Under the pieces are notes generated by a model. That model saw only the letters and a list, made by a program, of their open reading frames with translations, was not told the DNA's origin and searched no databases. Made by a program: the position numbers and the translations under genes. 64,000 nucleotides of DNA. It comes from Prorocentrum cordatum. Its lineage: Eukaryota > Sar > Dinophyceae > Prorocentrales > Prorocentraceae. This document shows, one piece after another, positions 11,335 through 22,640 of this stretch. Within the stretch, counting starts at the first letter, position 1, and the number at the start of each line of letters is the position of its first letter. The stretch lies in NCBI GenBank assembly GCA_963575745.1, contig CAUYUJ010021682.1:1-64000 (forward strand). Direction: 5' to 3'.

Positions 11335-12035
11335 GTGGCGCCCCTCGCGCAGATCGCGACGTCAGGGTCCAAAAACGCATGGTAAATTCAACATTTTAAC
11401 ATCAAACCTTCAAACCGACAAGGTAATTTCAATACTTGTGATCCCGATTATCAATGAATGGCGGTTTCGCTTGAAACATCCTTCCAAAATCAAGCCCCAG
11501 ACCCCGCCTCGGAGCCTCCTGGGTGCATCCTGGAACCTCCTGGTGCCTCCTGGGCCTTCTGAACCTTCTGGCACCCCAGACCCCGCCTCGGAGCTTCCTG
11601 GGGGTGTCCTGAAACCTGCTGGGGCCTCCTGGGGCACCCTGCTGCCTCCTGGAGCCTCTTGGGGCCTCCTGAAGCCTCCTGGTGTCCCCTGGGGCCTCCT
11701 GAGGCCGCCTGGTGCCGCCTGGCGCCTCCTGGAGCTTCAGAATTACATGCGCACTGAGACACAACTCACGCCCAACACATCACACGCTATACACACATAA
11801 CACACACAACACCTACAACACACAAAAAGCACGCACCACACGGAGCATACATCACGAACACACACACACACATGCACACACGCACAACACTCACAATCCT
11901 GGTGCCTCCTGGAGCCTCTCCTGGTATCCAAGTCGGGCCTCCAAAGGCTTCCTGGGGGCCCTGGTACACACATCGCAAGGTGTGGCAACCCCACTTGCGC
12001 TCGAGTGTGACTTCGATGTTGCATTTCACTCCTGC
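11335..12035 (-). repeat. Long dispersed repeat B, copy 2, inverted
   Basis: Inverted copy of 4080-4880: tcgcgacgtcagggtcc near 11357, attcaacattttaacat near 11386, CCTCCTGG arrays at 11505-11740, and aagtcgggcc through gacttcgatgttgcat near 12030. Together with the repeat A copies it makes the 3.1-4.9 and 10.2-12.0 kb regions rearranged duplicates. Confidence 0.8.
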
Positions 12036-12094
12036 GTCTAACGCCCCATCAGTTGTTTTTATAGTTATTTTTGTAAAAAACCTGTGCGCACACG

Positions 12095-12240
12095 TGCCAC
12101 TTATATATACATATATGTATATGTATATATACATACATACATATATATATACACGCATATATATATATATGTATGTATATATACATATATATATATACAT
12201 GTACACGCATATATATTTATACATATATAAATATAAATGT
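12095..12240. repeat. TATACA-rich AT tract
   Basis: Imperfect TA/CATA/GTATA repeats in an otherwise GC-rich window. Confidence 0.85.
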
Positions 12241-12985
12241 AAATGTTTTGTGTTTCTATGCTTGTATAACTGTTATGTGTGATATGATTGTACACGCTAT
12301 ATATTATGGATTACACACTATAACACCATGTATGCCATTCGCATACATGTAAAACCTGTATGAATTAAAGTATACATAATTTGTTTCACAACGATATACG
12401 ATTAGGCATAGCATTGCACATATGTATACATACATACATAACATGGTATACATACGTTGCACGCGGTATACCCAAAACATATCCCATATACCTATAACTT
12501 CATGTATGCCGTCACTTATCCTGGCAATGTTTTGCGTATGGAGCTGGCGATCTGGCGGTATCGCGCCGTTCCTCGTTGTCTCACGTGGGTGGGGTATGGC
12601 TTGCATTGCTCATCAGGTTAGACTTGCATGGGCTCATGTACGACATGTGGTATATAAGGCTTATATAGCGTATCGTGATTATCGTATGCATACTGGTACC
12701 ATGGATTATATGTACTTATTGTCTGTATGGTTTAGGTGGTGTATGAGGTTTATGCTGCTTGGGGCGCTTATATGGCTGGCGTGGCGCCCACGTCTTCTAA
12801 TGCTGATGAGGCGTCGTCTTCGTCGTCGTCGGCCTCCCGTCGTCCGTCGCCCACGGTGGTCCCCGTCGTAGTCGCCGTCGCCGTCGCCGTTGCACGCGCG
12901 CCGCCAGGCGGGTCCTGGGGGCCCACGTCGGCGCTGTGAGCCTGCAGGGGCATGACGGCAGGCGACCCCGCAGTGGGATAGGGAT
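12241..12985. other. No gene seen; AT-richer segment
   Basis: Relatively AT-rich up to about 12760 with many GTATAC-type words, then GTC/CGC-rich (12820-12890). Open frames are short and not protein-like. Confidence 0.4.
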
Positions 12986-13850
12986 GGCTTGGGGGACGAG
13001 GAGGAGGACGGAGAGGATGATGATGACGATGAGGGCGAGGAGGAGGGGAGGGGGGGAAGAAGAGGATCAGGGCGAGGAAGAATAGGATGAGGAGGAGGAG
13101 GAGGAGGAGAAGGATAAGGATGAGAAGGAGGAGGAGAATGGGGAGAAGGAGGGGGGGAGGGGGAGGGGGGGGAGGAGGAGGATAAGGAGGGAGAAGGAGA
13201 AGGATGGGGAGGATGAGGAGGAGGAGGTATGTCCCCCTCTCCTCTCCCGCCCCCCTCCTCCTCCCCACCCGCCCATGGCCTCAAACCAAGCGTCGGGGCG
13301 CTTGCCCCGTGATTTCTCGCAGCGTTTCCATCGCTCCTCCCCCTGCCCCATCTCCCTCATCCTCCCCCGTCGCATCCTCGAGGAAGGGATGGGGGAGGGG
13401 GTGGGTCGCCCCTCCCCCACCAACCCCCCGCGCACCAGGCAGGGGACTACACGGCACCGATGAGGTTCCTGAGGGACACCGCGCGCGAGCGCCCGTGCGG
13501 CCGCGCGCCCCGCGCTGCCAAGCGTGACCCCGCTCCCATCCTCCTCAACACATTCCTCCTTGTCCTTCTCCTTCTCCTACTCCTCCTCCTTCTCCTCCTC
13601 CTCTTCATCGCCCTCTTCCTCCTCCTCCTTCTCCTTCTCATCCTTCTCCTCCTCCTCTCCCTTCTCCTCCTTATCCTCCTCCTCCTCCTCCTATCCCATC
13701 CTCCTCCTCATCCTCCTCCTCCACCTCCTCCCCCTCCCCTTCCTCCTTCTCCCCCTCCTCCTCGTCCTTCTCCCCCTCCTTCTCTTCCTTCTCCTCCTCC
13801 TACTTTTCCTCCTCCTCCCGATCCCCCTCCTCCTCCTCCTGCGCCTGGCA
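12986..13850. repeat. (GGA)n tract then (CTC)n tract
   Basis: A purine GGA/GGAT tract at 12990-13230 is followed after mixed sequence by its pyrimidine counterpart (CTC/CTT) at 13540-13850. Long Leu-, Ser- or Pro-rich frames here are artefacts of the repeat. Confidence 0.85.
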
Positions 13851-14208
13851 CGCGCTCCGACTGCCACGACCAGAACACTTGGCGGAGTGATCGAGTGCGC
13901 TCGGCAATCGGCCCCCCTGCTCCATGCCCCTGCTTGACACCATCGCATGGCTCCGATATGCTCGGCGAGGTTTGGCGATGTCAAGCCGTGAAAAGCAACT
14001 CGGAAGATGGGGGAGGGATGCGTAGAAGGAGGAGGAGGAGAAGGGACGAGGGGGAGGATGAGGAGGAGCATTCTATGAGGATATGCCCAATGCGTGTCTC
14101 ATGCGCGTGACACGCTCGCATTATACATACATGTGTAGATGTATGCGTATATTTATGTATCTGTATGGTTACATACCCATATGTGTTGTCTTGCGAGGGA
14201 CACATCAT

Positions 14209-14364
14209 ATACCCTGACCTTCCAGGAGGGCTAACAAATAGCACGCGACCTAAACATCTATCCCAGAGCTAGTCGACGTCCTGGTGTTATGCTGTATCGG
14301 TTAGTGGTTTTAGGTGTTCAGCCTCCCCGTGCTAAAAACATTGCTCTCTGGAAGGTCAGGGTAT
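14209..14364. repeat. 156-bp element with perfect 17-bp inverted ends
   Basis: The ends ataccctgaccttccag (14209-14225) and ctggaaggtcagggtat (14348-14364) are exact inverse complements. The element lies 58 bp before a spliced-leader relic. It has MITE-like or introner-like structure, and no other copy was noticed in the window. Confidence 0.75.
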
Positions 14365-14422
14365 CTTGTCTGTCCACAGATTGCTGAGGGGATGACGTGC
14401 AATCCCGTCCCGTCCCCATCGC

Positions 14423-14444
14423 CCGTAGTTCAGCCATTTTGGCT
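14423..14444 (+). other. Probable spliced-leader relic, interrupted
   Basis: CCGTAG, then a 5-base insertion, then ccattttggct match 17 of the 21 conserved leader bases. It ends 76 nt upstream of the ATG at 14521. Confidence 0.45.
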
Positions 14445-14520
14445 GTCGGCCAGGCTTGCGGGTTACGTTTCTTCTCTGACCGACACCCGAACCCGAGAGA
14501 GCTTGTTCCAGCGTCGGCAC

Positions 14521-15885
14521 ATGGCCCAGGTCATCCGAGAGGTCGTGGAGTTCATGGAGGCGCCCCAGCAATCCATGGGGGTCGTCGACACGATGCGTGG
14601 CAAACAATTGGCTCTCGATGGGTTGCGTGATCTCCCGCCCATCAGTCTCGCGGAGGCCGTCGAGGCGATGCGCTTGCTGAGCACGTCCGCTTTCAACGTC
14701 GCCGACCGCGCCGCCATATCCCTGGCAGTGCAGGCCAAGGTGGTCCGCGCGGGAGGCCCTGGTGGCCGTGGTGGATCGGGTGGCCTTGACGGCTCTGGCG
14801 GCGGTCGTGATGGACGGGCGCAGGGGCAGACGTGCCTCCACCTGCAGCGCTACTTCACTGACAGCCTGTGGGCGATCATCCTCGACCCAGGGACGCAGTG
14901 GGAGAGCGCGTTCATGCACATCCAGGAGAGGCTGGGCGAGCTGGGGTTGGTGAACCCGTGCGAGAAGACGAAGATCCTCCTGTGGTGCATATGGGTGGTG
15001 GCCCGCACGCCACCAGGGTCCATGCCAGTCTATGACCCCGTGAACGCCTTGGCCAAGAAACATGACATCGGTGCGGCAATGGCCAGGTACAGGAAACGCG
15101 GCAAGCTCGACCACCACGGACAGGTTACGCAGTACCCTCCCACGCCAGCCGAGTTTTTGGCATCGTATCCATCATTGTACGAGGTGGCGTACCCGCACGG
15201 CCAGTTGCCAGCAATCGTGCCCATCAACGAGCTTGTGGTGGAGAACTTGAGGTCTCAGTTGGCATGCCGCGGAACTCACGGGTCTATTGCTGGCAGCCTC
15301 AGGGCTCCCTTGATGCGCCAGCCGACGTACCGCGCCCCGTGCATGGGCGCGCACTTTTTTTTTGTTTGTTTTTTTTTTTTTTTTTGGTTTTTTATTTTTT
15401 TTTTGGTTTTTTTTTTTTTTTCTTTTTGTGTATTTTTATTTTTTTTCTTTAGTATTACTATTTGTTTTTGTTTGATTCCTTGGTTTTTTTTTGTTTTCTC
15501 GTTCTCGTATTTTTGTTTTTTTTTTTTTTCTTGATTTTTTTTTTTTTTTATTTGAGTACTTTTTTTTATTTTTTTTTTTTTTTTTTTTATTTTGCACAGG
15601 CAGCTGACCGCGGCCCCACATGACGACCCCCTGGGCATCGGCATGGTCATCTACGATCGGCCACAGCCCGCCAACCAGCAGGGCTATGGACACCCCGCGT
15701 TCCAGAGGCCACAGCCAGCCCCTACCGCGCCTCTTGGCGCGGTGCCGCTCACCGCGCCGCTTGCGGGCCCGCCGCCCCTGGGCTCGCCGCGTGCGGACTC
15801 GCCGCCGACGGGGGCCGCCGCTGACGCGGTCAGCCTCACCGATTCCCCAGGACCTCGGCAGGGCAAATCTCAGCAACAGGGGTGA
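14521..15885 (+). CDS. Dinoflagellate-expanded family protein with T-tract intron
   Basis: Exon 1 (14521-15338) and exon 2 (15600-15885) join in phase 2 across a GT-AG intron to give about 367 residues. The N-terminal half is helical. A Gly-rich linker (GGPGGRGGSGGLDGSGGG) is followed by QTCLHLQRYFTDSLWAIILD, LGLVNPCEKTKILLW and QYPPTPAEFLASYPSLYEVA. That order resembles, from memory, an unnamed multicopy dinoflagellate family with a 'W..I' helix and a 'LGL..P.E.T' motif. The tail is Pro/Gln/Ala-rich. The first ATG after the leader relic was taken as the start. A possible third exon at 16090-16214 (EPVPSLGVDQLVEQFGRVLD) could replace the TGA at 15883, but no splice pair in the right phase was found. 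The function is unknown. Confidence 0.6.
15339..15599 (+). other. GT-AG intron made mostly of T
   Basis: The donor gcccc|gtgcat and the acceptor ttgcacag join the exons in phase 2. About 245 of 261 nt form a T tract with rare interruptions. Confidence 0.75.
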
Positions 15886-16419
15886 TGGGGCCAGATGGGT
15901 AAGCAGGCTTTTAGAAGGGTGCTGATGTCCAGTTATACCAGTCATCCGTATCCTGGCCCCCCACTCAGCCGCCCTCCTGCCCGATCGCCATCCTCGTCCC
16001 AGCACCGCCCCTCCCCCCCCCCCATGTGCACCCCCCCCCCATTCTTCCCGAACTGCATCCTCCGCCCCGCTGCCCGCCCGCCCGACCAGGCACGGAGGCG
16101 GCGGCGGCGGAGCCTGTGCCGAGCCTGGGCGTCGACCAGCTGGTCGAGCAGTTCGGTCGCGTGCTCGACGGTGCACACGGGGGAAAGGGGAAACCAAACA
16201 AAGTAAAACAACATAGATAAACAAATTTTTCATTACGTGGAGCTCCCCATATGTGCATCTACTCGCATGGACCTGTCCGCCGTGAATGTCTAGGCGCAAG
16301 AGCTTTCGAATATTAACGGGCTTCAGTTGTGACGGTCTGGACATCAATCTAACTGCGAGTGAGTTGGAGTGTGGATGGGCCTCAGTAGTACGAGCGCGTC
16401 TCTGTGCATGAGCCTGGGG
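15886..16419. other. No confirmed gene; C-rich stretch and possible exon
   Basis: C-rich at 15950-16090, then the possible exon at 16090-16214 mentioned for the preceding gene, then unique sequence. Confidence 0.35.
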
Positions 16420-17045
16420 CCTCCTGGGGCCTCCTGAAACCTACTGGGGCTTCCTGGGGTCTCCAGGAGCCTCTTGGGGCCTCCTGGGGCCTCCTAGGGC
16501 GGTTTCGTGCCCCAGGAGATGCGCAATCTATAGCAACAAACGTGCATAAAACATTGCGGATTAGAGCCACAGGGGAAGGGCACTCTATAGGAACACGCGT
16601 GAAACACGAAGGACTCGTGACCCAGGAGAGGCCCAATACATAGGAGCATGAGTAAAACATTTAGAATTGTGTACACATGAGAAGGACCACACATAGAATC
16701 ATACGTAGCACATCAAATAACCGTGCTCCAGGTGAGGCCCAATCGATATGATCATACGTAAAACACATGGGATTGGAGCCACTCCTGTTGCCCTCTGAGG
16801 CCTCCTGCTCCTGGTGCCTCTCGGGGCCTCCTGTTGCCTTCCGAGGCCTCCTGGCGCTTCATGTTGCCTCCTGGGGCCTCCTGTGGTTTCCTGGTGCCTT
16901 CTGGAGCTCCCTGGGGCCTCCTGGAGCTTCTTGGGACATCATGTGGCCTCTTGCGTCCTTCTGTGGCCTCCTGATGCCTCCTGGGACCTCACGTGGTCTC
17001 CTGGGGCCTCCTGGAGCCCGTTGGGGCCGCCCGTGGCATCCTGAG
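16420..17045. repeat. GGCCTCCTGG arrays around a ~57-bp tandem repeat
   Basis: Arrays of 10-12-bp GGCCTCCTGG units at 16420-16505 and 16795-17045 flank about five diverged ~57-bp units (16507-16770). Each unit carries a cccagg, a ccaat, an atacgt or acgcgt, and an aaaacat segment. Confidence 0.75.
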
Positions 17046-17089
17046 AAGAATCTGCGCCCACGAGCCTGGCCACCATAACAAGCAAACCG

Positions 17090-17610
17090 ATTGAGACATC
17101 CTCAAAATCTGGCCCACCTGGGGGGTGAACATGAGCGCCTCGCTCAAGACATCCTCCAACTCTGCTCCGAAAGCGAAGGATGTTGAGCCCAGAAACAAGC
17201 AAACCGCTTGAGACATCCCTACAGCATGGCCGCTAACGAGCCCGTGCAACCACCCCTGGCGGCTCCCCTCAGGGGTGCTGAGACCAGCGCACCGCCTGAG
17301 ACATCCTCACAATCTGCTTTCAAAGCGAAGGATGTTGAGCCCATCAACAGGCAAACCGCTTGAGACATACCCACACCATGGCCGCGACCGAGCCCGTGCA
17401 ACCACCCCTGGCGGCTCCCCTTAGGGGTGCTGAAACCAGCGCACCGCCTGAGACATCCTCACAATCTGTTCTCCAAGCGAAGGATGTTGAGCCCAGAAAC
17501 AGGCAACCCGCCTGAGACATCCCCACAAAATGGCAGCGAACGAGCCCATGCAACCACCCCTGGCGGCTCACCTCAGGGGTGCTGAAACCAGCGCCCCGCT
17601 TGAGACATCC
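17090..17610. repeat. 152-bp tandem repeat
   Basis: Units recur at about 152-bp spacing; the marker gatgttgagcc falls near 17179, 17331 and 17483. Conserved words include cttgagacatcc, ccacccctggcggctc and aggggtgctga. Confidence 0.85.
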
Positions 17611-17629
17611 TCCAAATCTGATGTGTGTT

Positions 17630-18237
17630 GAGTAAGTCTGCGTATGAGTAGGTCTGAGTATGGGTATGCCTGAGTATGAGTAAGTCTGTGTATGAGTAAG
17701 TCTGTGTATGAGTAAGTCTGGGTATGAGTAGGTCTGTGTATGAGAAAGTCTGTGTATGTGTACGTCTGGGTATGAGTACGTCTGAGTATGAGTAAGTCTG
17801 AGTATGAGGAGGTGAGGAGGAAAGATGAGGAGGAAGAGGCAGTAGGAGGCGTCCAGGTAAAGGTCTGGGTATGGGTATGCCTGAGTATGAGTAAGTCTGT
17901 GTATGGGTAAGTCTGTGTATGAGTAAGTCTGGGTATGAGTAGGTCTGTGTATGAGAAAGTCTGTGTATGTGTACGTCTGGGTATGAGTAAGTATGAGTAT
18001 GAGTAATACTGTGTATGAGTAAGTCTGGTATGAGTAAGTCTGTGTATGAGTACGTCTGGGTGTGAGTAAGTCTGTGTATGAGTAAGTCTGTGTATGAGTA
18101 TCTCTGAGTGTGCGTAAGTCTGAGTATGAGTAGGTCTGAGTATGAGTACGTCTGAGTATGAGTAAGTCTGAGTCTGAGGAGGTGAGGAGGAAAGATGAGG
18201 AGGAAGAGGCAGTAGGAGGCGTCCAGGTAAAAACAAT
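17630..18237. repeat. 15-bp minisatellite with a higher-order duplication
   Basis: Units of gtatgagtaagtctg and close variants. A 56-bp non-unit segment (gaggtgaggaggaaagatga and on) closes each half, near 17812-17868 and 18177-18233, giving a ~365-bp higher-order period. It reads on the minus strand as a Thr/Tyr/His-rich frame that is not a gene. Confidence 0.9.
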
Positions 18238-18536
18238 AACCCCATCTTAGGATATGGGGACACACACATACAAGTTTAAAGGATGGTGGAAATCGTCGGC
18301 CAAGGGTCCGCAAACCAGGGCTCTCTCCTCTCCCCTCCTCACCTCCCCTATCCTTCTCCCGTTCGGTTTGTCGCCCTGCCCTCCTCATCCTGCCGTTCAA
18401 TCAGTCCGTCCGTCCGTGCGTATTCCTCATCCTTCTTATACTGGCCTCCTCCTTCTCCGCTTCTTGTCCTGTCCTCCTCCCCCGTTCGTTCACTCCGCCG
18501 TCCTTCTTTTATGGTTGGGATGGGCGTCGGGGCCAG

Positions 18537-18895
18537 GCAGCTCGGGCAAGGGCAAGAGCAGCACGGTGAACAAGGGCAGGGTGGCCAAGCGCCCAGCAGC
18601 GGCGGCGAAGGCCGTCGTTGCGAAGCGCCCAGCTGCCAGTGCCAGCCAGAGCGAGAGCCAGACCGCGCACAAGGCCGTGGTGAAGGCCGGCACCATCAAA
18701 AAGCTCACGTTCCCAGGCAGTCCAACGAAAAAGGTTCCAGCCATGGTGTACAATGACCATGTCATATATACAGACATCAACAAGCAGGCGTGGCGAGTCG
18801 TCCCGCCAGGCACCGCGGTCGACAAACAGATGTCGTGGAAGGTGCAGGGCGCCCGCTCAGCCTGGAAGCAGGTTGTAGAGTTCGTGAGCAGGTGA
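18537..18895 (+). CDS. KRPAA-type basic protein, terminal exon, 5' partial
   Basis: A C/T-rich tract ends in an acceptor-like ggggccag at 18536 and is followed by 119 codons to TGA at 18893-18895. The N-terminal part repeats AKRPAAAAKAVVAKRPAA, basic and Ala-rich. The C-terminal part contains MVYNDHVIYTDINKQAWRVV and SAWKQVVEFV. Dinoflagellates have many proteins combining KRPAA repeats with a 'WRV ... AW' domain (recalled, not searched); they are probably nuclear and DNA- or RNA-associated. The upstream exon is not found: 18254-18536 is intron-like and further upstream is minisatellite. Confidence 0.5.
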
Positions 18896-19640
18896 GCCCG
18901 CGCATGCAGCAACGTGAATGAAGGGGGGAGAGAGGGTCAGGCGGGCGGGATGGCACTGAGAGCTACACCTACCGCTCGGGCGGTCTGGAGCAGCCAGTCT
19001 GAACCATGTCGTTTCTATGCAGCTTGGTGCAACGCATCGGGGGACGGCTCATAGCACAGGAGGCTCTGCCCCATCAGATAGAGCCGCAGATCTGCTCCGA
19101 TGTAGATTGGAGGCTCTGCCACATCACCTAGTGCCAAGTTTTGTTTTATGGCTTGCCCGCGCCTAATCCCGCTCACTGGCGTCAGGGCACGCGTGTGGTG
19201 CCACCGACGGCGCCGAGGTGGAACAGTGCGAGTGTGGGGGTGGAAGAGAAGGGGGAGAAGGCAGATAGGGCACAGTCGGCGTTGATCGGTAGGTCGACCC
19301 TGCAAATGCAAGGGCGCCCCCGTACCATGCCATTTCGCTTCTCTGGGCCATGATGCCATCGGAGCAGTCTCGCGTCCTCTCGGATGTCCCGATCAACCGA
19401 CGCCCGCTGCACGGGTGCTTGTGTTATCTGCGCGCTGGCGATTCGGAGGGCGGTGGCGATGGGAATGAAGGGGGGATGAGGGGGGGGAGGAGGAGGAGAA
19501 GGAGGTGATGCTGAGGGGGGGGGAGGACATCCTGCTCCTGCTCCCGTGCCTTTTCCAGCTGCCCTCGTGCCCCTCTCACTGGTCTCCCCGTTCACCCCCA
19601 TAGGTGGCCCTCGCCCCCCCCCGTCGGACCCATCGCGCTC
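18896..19640. other. No gene seen
   Basis: Mixed sequence with short frames, then G-rich (19460-19530). No supported gene. Confidence 0.4.
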
Positions 19641-19664
19641 GTGTGGCCGAATGAGGAGAAGGCG

Positions 19665-20455
19665 GAATGAGGGAGTGATGAGGAGGAGGAGGAGGAGGAG
19701 GAGGAGGAGGAAGAGGAGGAGACGAAGGAGAAGGAGGAGGCGGAGCATGTATGAGCATGTAGGAGTACGTAGGAGAGGGAAGAGTAGAAGGAGAAGTAGG
19801 AGAAGAAGTAGGAGTAGGAGAAGAAGGAGAAGGAGGAGGAGAAGGAGGAGGAGAAGGAGGAGTAGGAGGAGTAGGAGAAGGAGGAGGAGAAGGATAAGGA
19901 TGAGGATGAGAAGGAGGAGGAGGAGCACGTAGGAGGAGGAAGAGGAGGAGGAGAAGGAGAAGGAGAAGGAGGAGCACGTAGGAGGAGAAGGAGGAGGAGA
20001 AGGAGGAGGAGAAGGAGAAGGAGGATGATAAGGAGAAGGAGGAAAAGGAGGAGGAGGAGGGTGAGGAGGAAAAGGAGGAGGAGGAGTACGTAGGAGTACG
20101 TAGGAGAAGGAGGAGGAGGAGAAGAAGGATGATGAGGAGAAGGGGAAGGAGGAGGAGAAGGATAATGATAAGGAGGAGAAGGAGAAGCCCGAGGAGGAGA
20201 AGGAGGAGGAGGGGGAGGAAGAGGAGGAGGAGGAGGAGGAGGAGGAGGAGGAGCAGGAAGAGCACGTAGGAGGAGGAGGAGGAGGAGGAGGAGGAGGAGA
20301 AGGAGGAGGAAAAGGAGGAGAAAGATAAGGAGGAGGAATAGTACGTATGACTACGTAGGAGGAGGAGAAGGAGGAGAAGGAGAAGGAGAAGGAGAAGGAG
20401 AAGGAGGAGGGGGAGGAGAAGAAGGAGGAGGAGGAGGAGGAGGAGGAGGACAACG
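19665..20455. repeat. ~0.8-kb (GGA)n array with GTACGTAGGAG punctuation
   Basis: GGA/GAAGGA repeats are interrupted at irregular intervals by cacgtaggag or gtacgtaggag (about 19747, 19925, 19975, 20087, 20263 and 20340). Long Ser/Leu/Pro frames on the minus strand are artefacts. Confidence 0.9.
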
Positions 20456-21345
20456 GCGGCGGCCGCCCTCCCCCTCCCCCACGCACGCCGTACTATTCCC
20501 CACCTCCACCGCTCCGTCCCCACCCCTCCCTCCTATACCTCCATCCCCTCCCTTTCCCTCCCTCCTCCCCATCACTCCCCGCTCGCCTCCCCTTCCCCCC
20601 CCCCCCTCTCCCCCTTTCCTCCTCCTCCTACTCCTCCCCGTCTTGATAATGCTTCTTCCTCATCTTCTTATTTCTCGACCTCGTCCTCAGCCTTCAGCCT
20701 TTTCTCATCTTCCTTATCCTTCTTTGGCAAATATTCCATGTTCCTTCCTTCCTTCTTCTCTCTTCCCCACCCCTCCCCTCCCCTTCAGCTCGCCCCGCGA
20801 GTTCAGGGGGGTGGGGGGCGGCCCCCGAGCGCGGGAGAGCGGAGGCGCAGCGCTGCCGTCGCCGCCGCCGTTGTCGTCGTCGCCGTCGCCGACGTTGAAC
20901 CCTCCTTTCCCCCCCCCCCCCACCTCCTCTCATTCCGAGTGGGCCGACGCCGCTTCCCGCCTGTCTGCAGGAGCTTGCGGTGCGAATGAGTCTGAGGCGA
21001 GAGCGCGATTTTGAAAACCGTTTGTTCCCCCGCTGCGAGAAACACCAAAGGCGAGAGCGCATTTTTGACAACGAGGACAATTTCCCTGGGCCCGTGCACG
21101 GGGCATGGGGGCGGACATAAGAACCCCTGCCTTACCCAGCTGAGAAAGTTATGAAAAGTTATGAAAAGTTATGCAAAGTTGTGAATTTACGAGCACTTAT
21201 AGAAGTGATATATCTGTTCTGTAGATGTAGATACGGAGGAGAATGTGTATCTCTGTTACAACTCATCACAACTTTGTTATACAAGGCACAAAGCAAAGCA
21301 ACCGAAACACACTGCATTTGAAAGAGGTGGCCGGCGGAAAAGGGG
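20456..21345. other. No gene seen
   Basis: C/T-rich to about 20930, then mixed, then AT-rich with a short tandem of aagttatgaa near 21142-21182. Confidence 0.45.
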
Positions 21346-21347
21346 GG

Positions 21348-22359
21348 GGTCACTACGGTTCGAACCCCTCCCCCCCCCCTCCGGAAAACCGCGGGGGGTC
21401 ATTACCGGTTCGAACCCCTCCTCCCCCCCCCCCGTCCATCATGAAAAGGGGGGGGGGGTCACTACCGGTTTCGAACCCCCCCACCCCCCCCCCCCCCCCC
21501 CCCCCCCCACCCCCCCCCCCCCCACCCCCCCCCCTCCCCCCCCCCTCCCCCTCCGGATCCGGAAAACCGGGGGGGGTCACTACCGGTTCGAACCCCCCCC
21601 TTTCGAAAACCGAGTGGGGGTGCGGACAGTGGCGGGGACTGTGTTGGTGGGGACAGCGGTGAGGGGATAGCGGGACAGTGGTGGGGACAGTGGGACAGTG
21701 GGACAGTGGTGGGGACGGTAGTGGTGGGGACAGTGGTGGGGACAATGGTGGGAGCAGGGGGGGACAGTGGACAGTGGTGGTGACGGTGGTGGTGGGGACA
21801 GTGGTGTGGGGACAGTGGGAATGAGGTGGAAACAGTGGGACAGTGGAGGGTACAATGGTGGTGCAATGGGTCGGGAGGACGTGGGCGCGGAGACGGGGGA
21901 GAGGGAAGAGGGGGAGACGCGAGGGGGGGAGGAGGAGAGAGGAAGGGCGGAGAGACGAGGGGAGAGAGGGGACAGTGGTGAAGGCGGTGGCGAGGACGGC
22001 GGTGGGACAATGGGACAGAGGTACAGTGGAGACAGTGGTGGGGACAGTGGGGACAGTGGTGGGAACAGTGGGACAGCTCAGTGGGACAGCGGAGGAGTCA
22101 GTGGGACAGTGGGGACAGTGGGGATAGTCGGGCAGTGGTTGGGGCCGTGGAGACAGTGGGGAGAGTGGAACCGTGGTGGGAACAGTTCTGGGGACAGGGG
22201 GGACAGTGCGACAGTGGTGGGGCCACTGGTGGGGACAGTAGGGGCGGTGGTGGAACCAGTGGGGACAGCGGTGGTGAGGACAGTGGTGCTGGGAACAACA
22301 GTGGGGGATGTGATGCGGACGGTGGTAGGGACCGGGAGTCGTTTGCTGGCGGTGCGTGT

Positions 22360-22395
<36 letters not shown>

Positions 22396-22640
22396 CGGGG
22401 GGGGTTAGAACCGGGTAGTGACCCCACCCCGTTTCCGGATCCGGAGGAGGGGGGGGGGGGGGGGGGGGGGGAGGGGTCGAAAACGGTAGTGAACCCCCAC
22501 GGTTTAGGGTTTGCGAGCGGGAGCGGGAGGGGGGGGCGGGGGGGGTTTGGGGAGGGGGGGGGTTTTGCCGGGGGAGAGGGGGGGGGGAGGGGTTCCAGCA
22601 GGGGGGGGGGGATTTTCGGAGGGGGGGGGGGGGCGACCCC
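21348..22640. repeat. Inverted C-rich/G-rich modules enclosing a GGGACAGTGG minisatellite
   Basis: The left part (21348-21620) repeats ggtcactaccggttcgaacccc and ccggatccggaaaacc among runs of C. The right part (22400-22500) carries the inverse (accgggtagtgacccc, ttccggatccgg) among runs of G. Between them, 21625-22345 is a GGGACAGTGG-type 9-12-bp minisatellite. The long runs of one base are prone to assembly error. Confidence 0.8.

Noticed and set aside
17573-18269. Thr/Tyr/His-rich minus-strand frame of more than 200 codons
   Set aside because: It is the translation of the 15-bp minisatellite with no unique sequence apart from repeat spacers.
19182-20523. Ser/Pro/Leu-rich minus-strand frames of 300-430 codons
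   Set aside because: They are produced by the GGA/CTC array.
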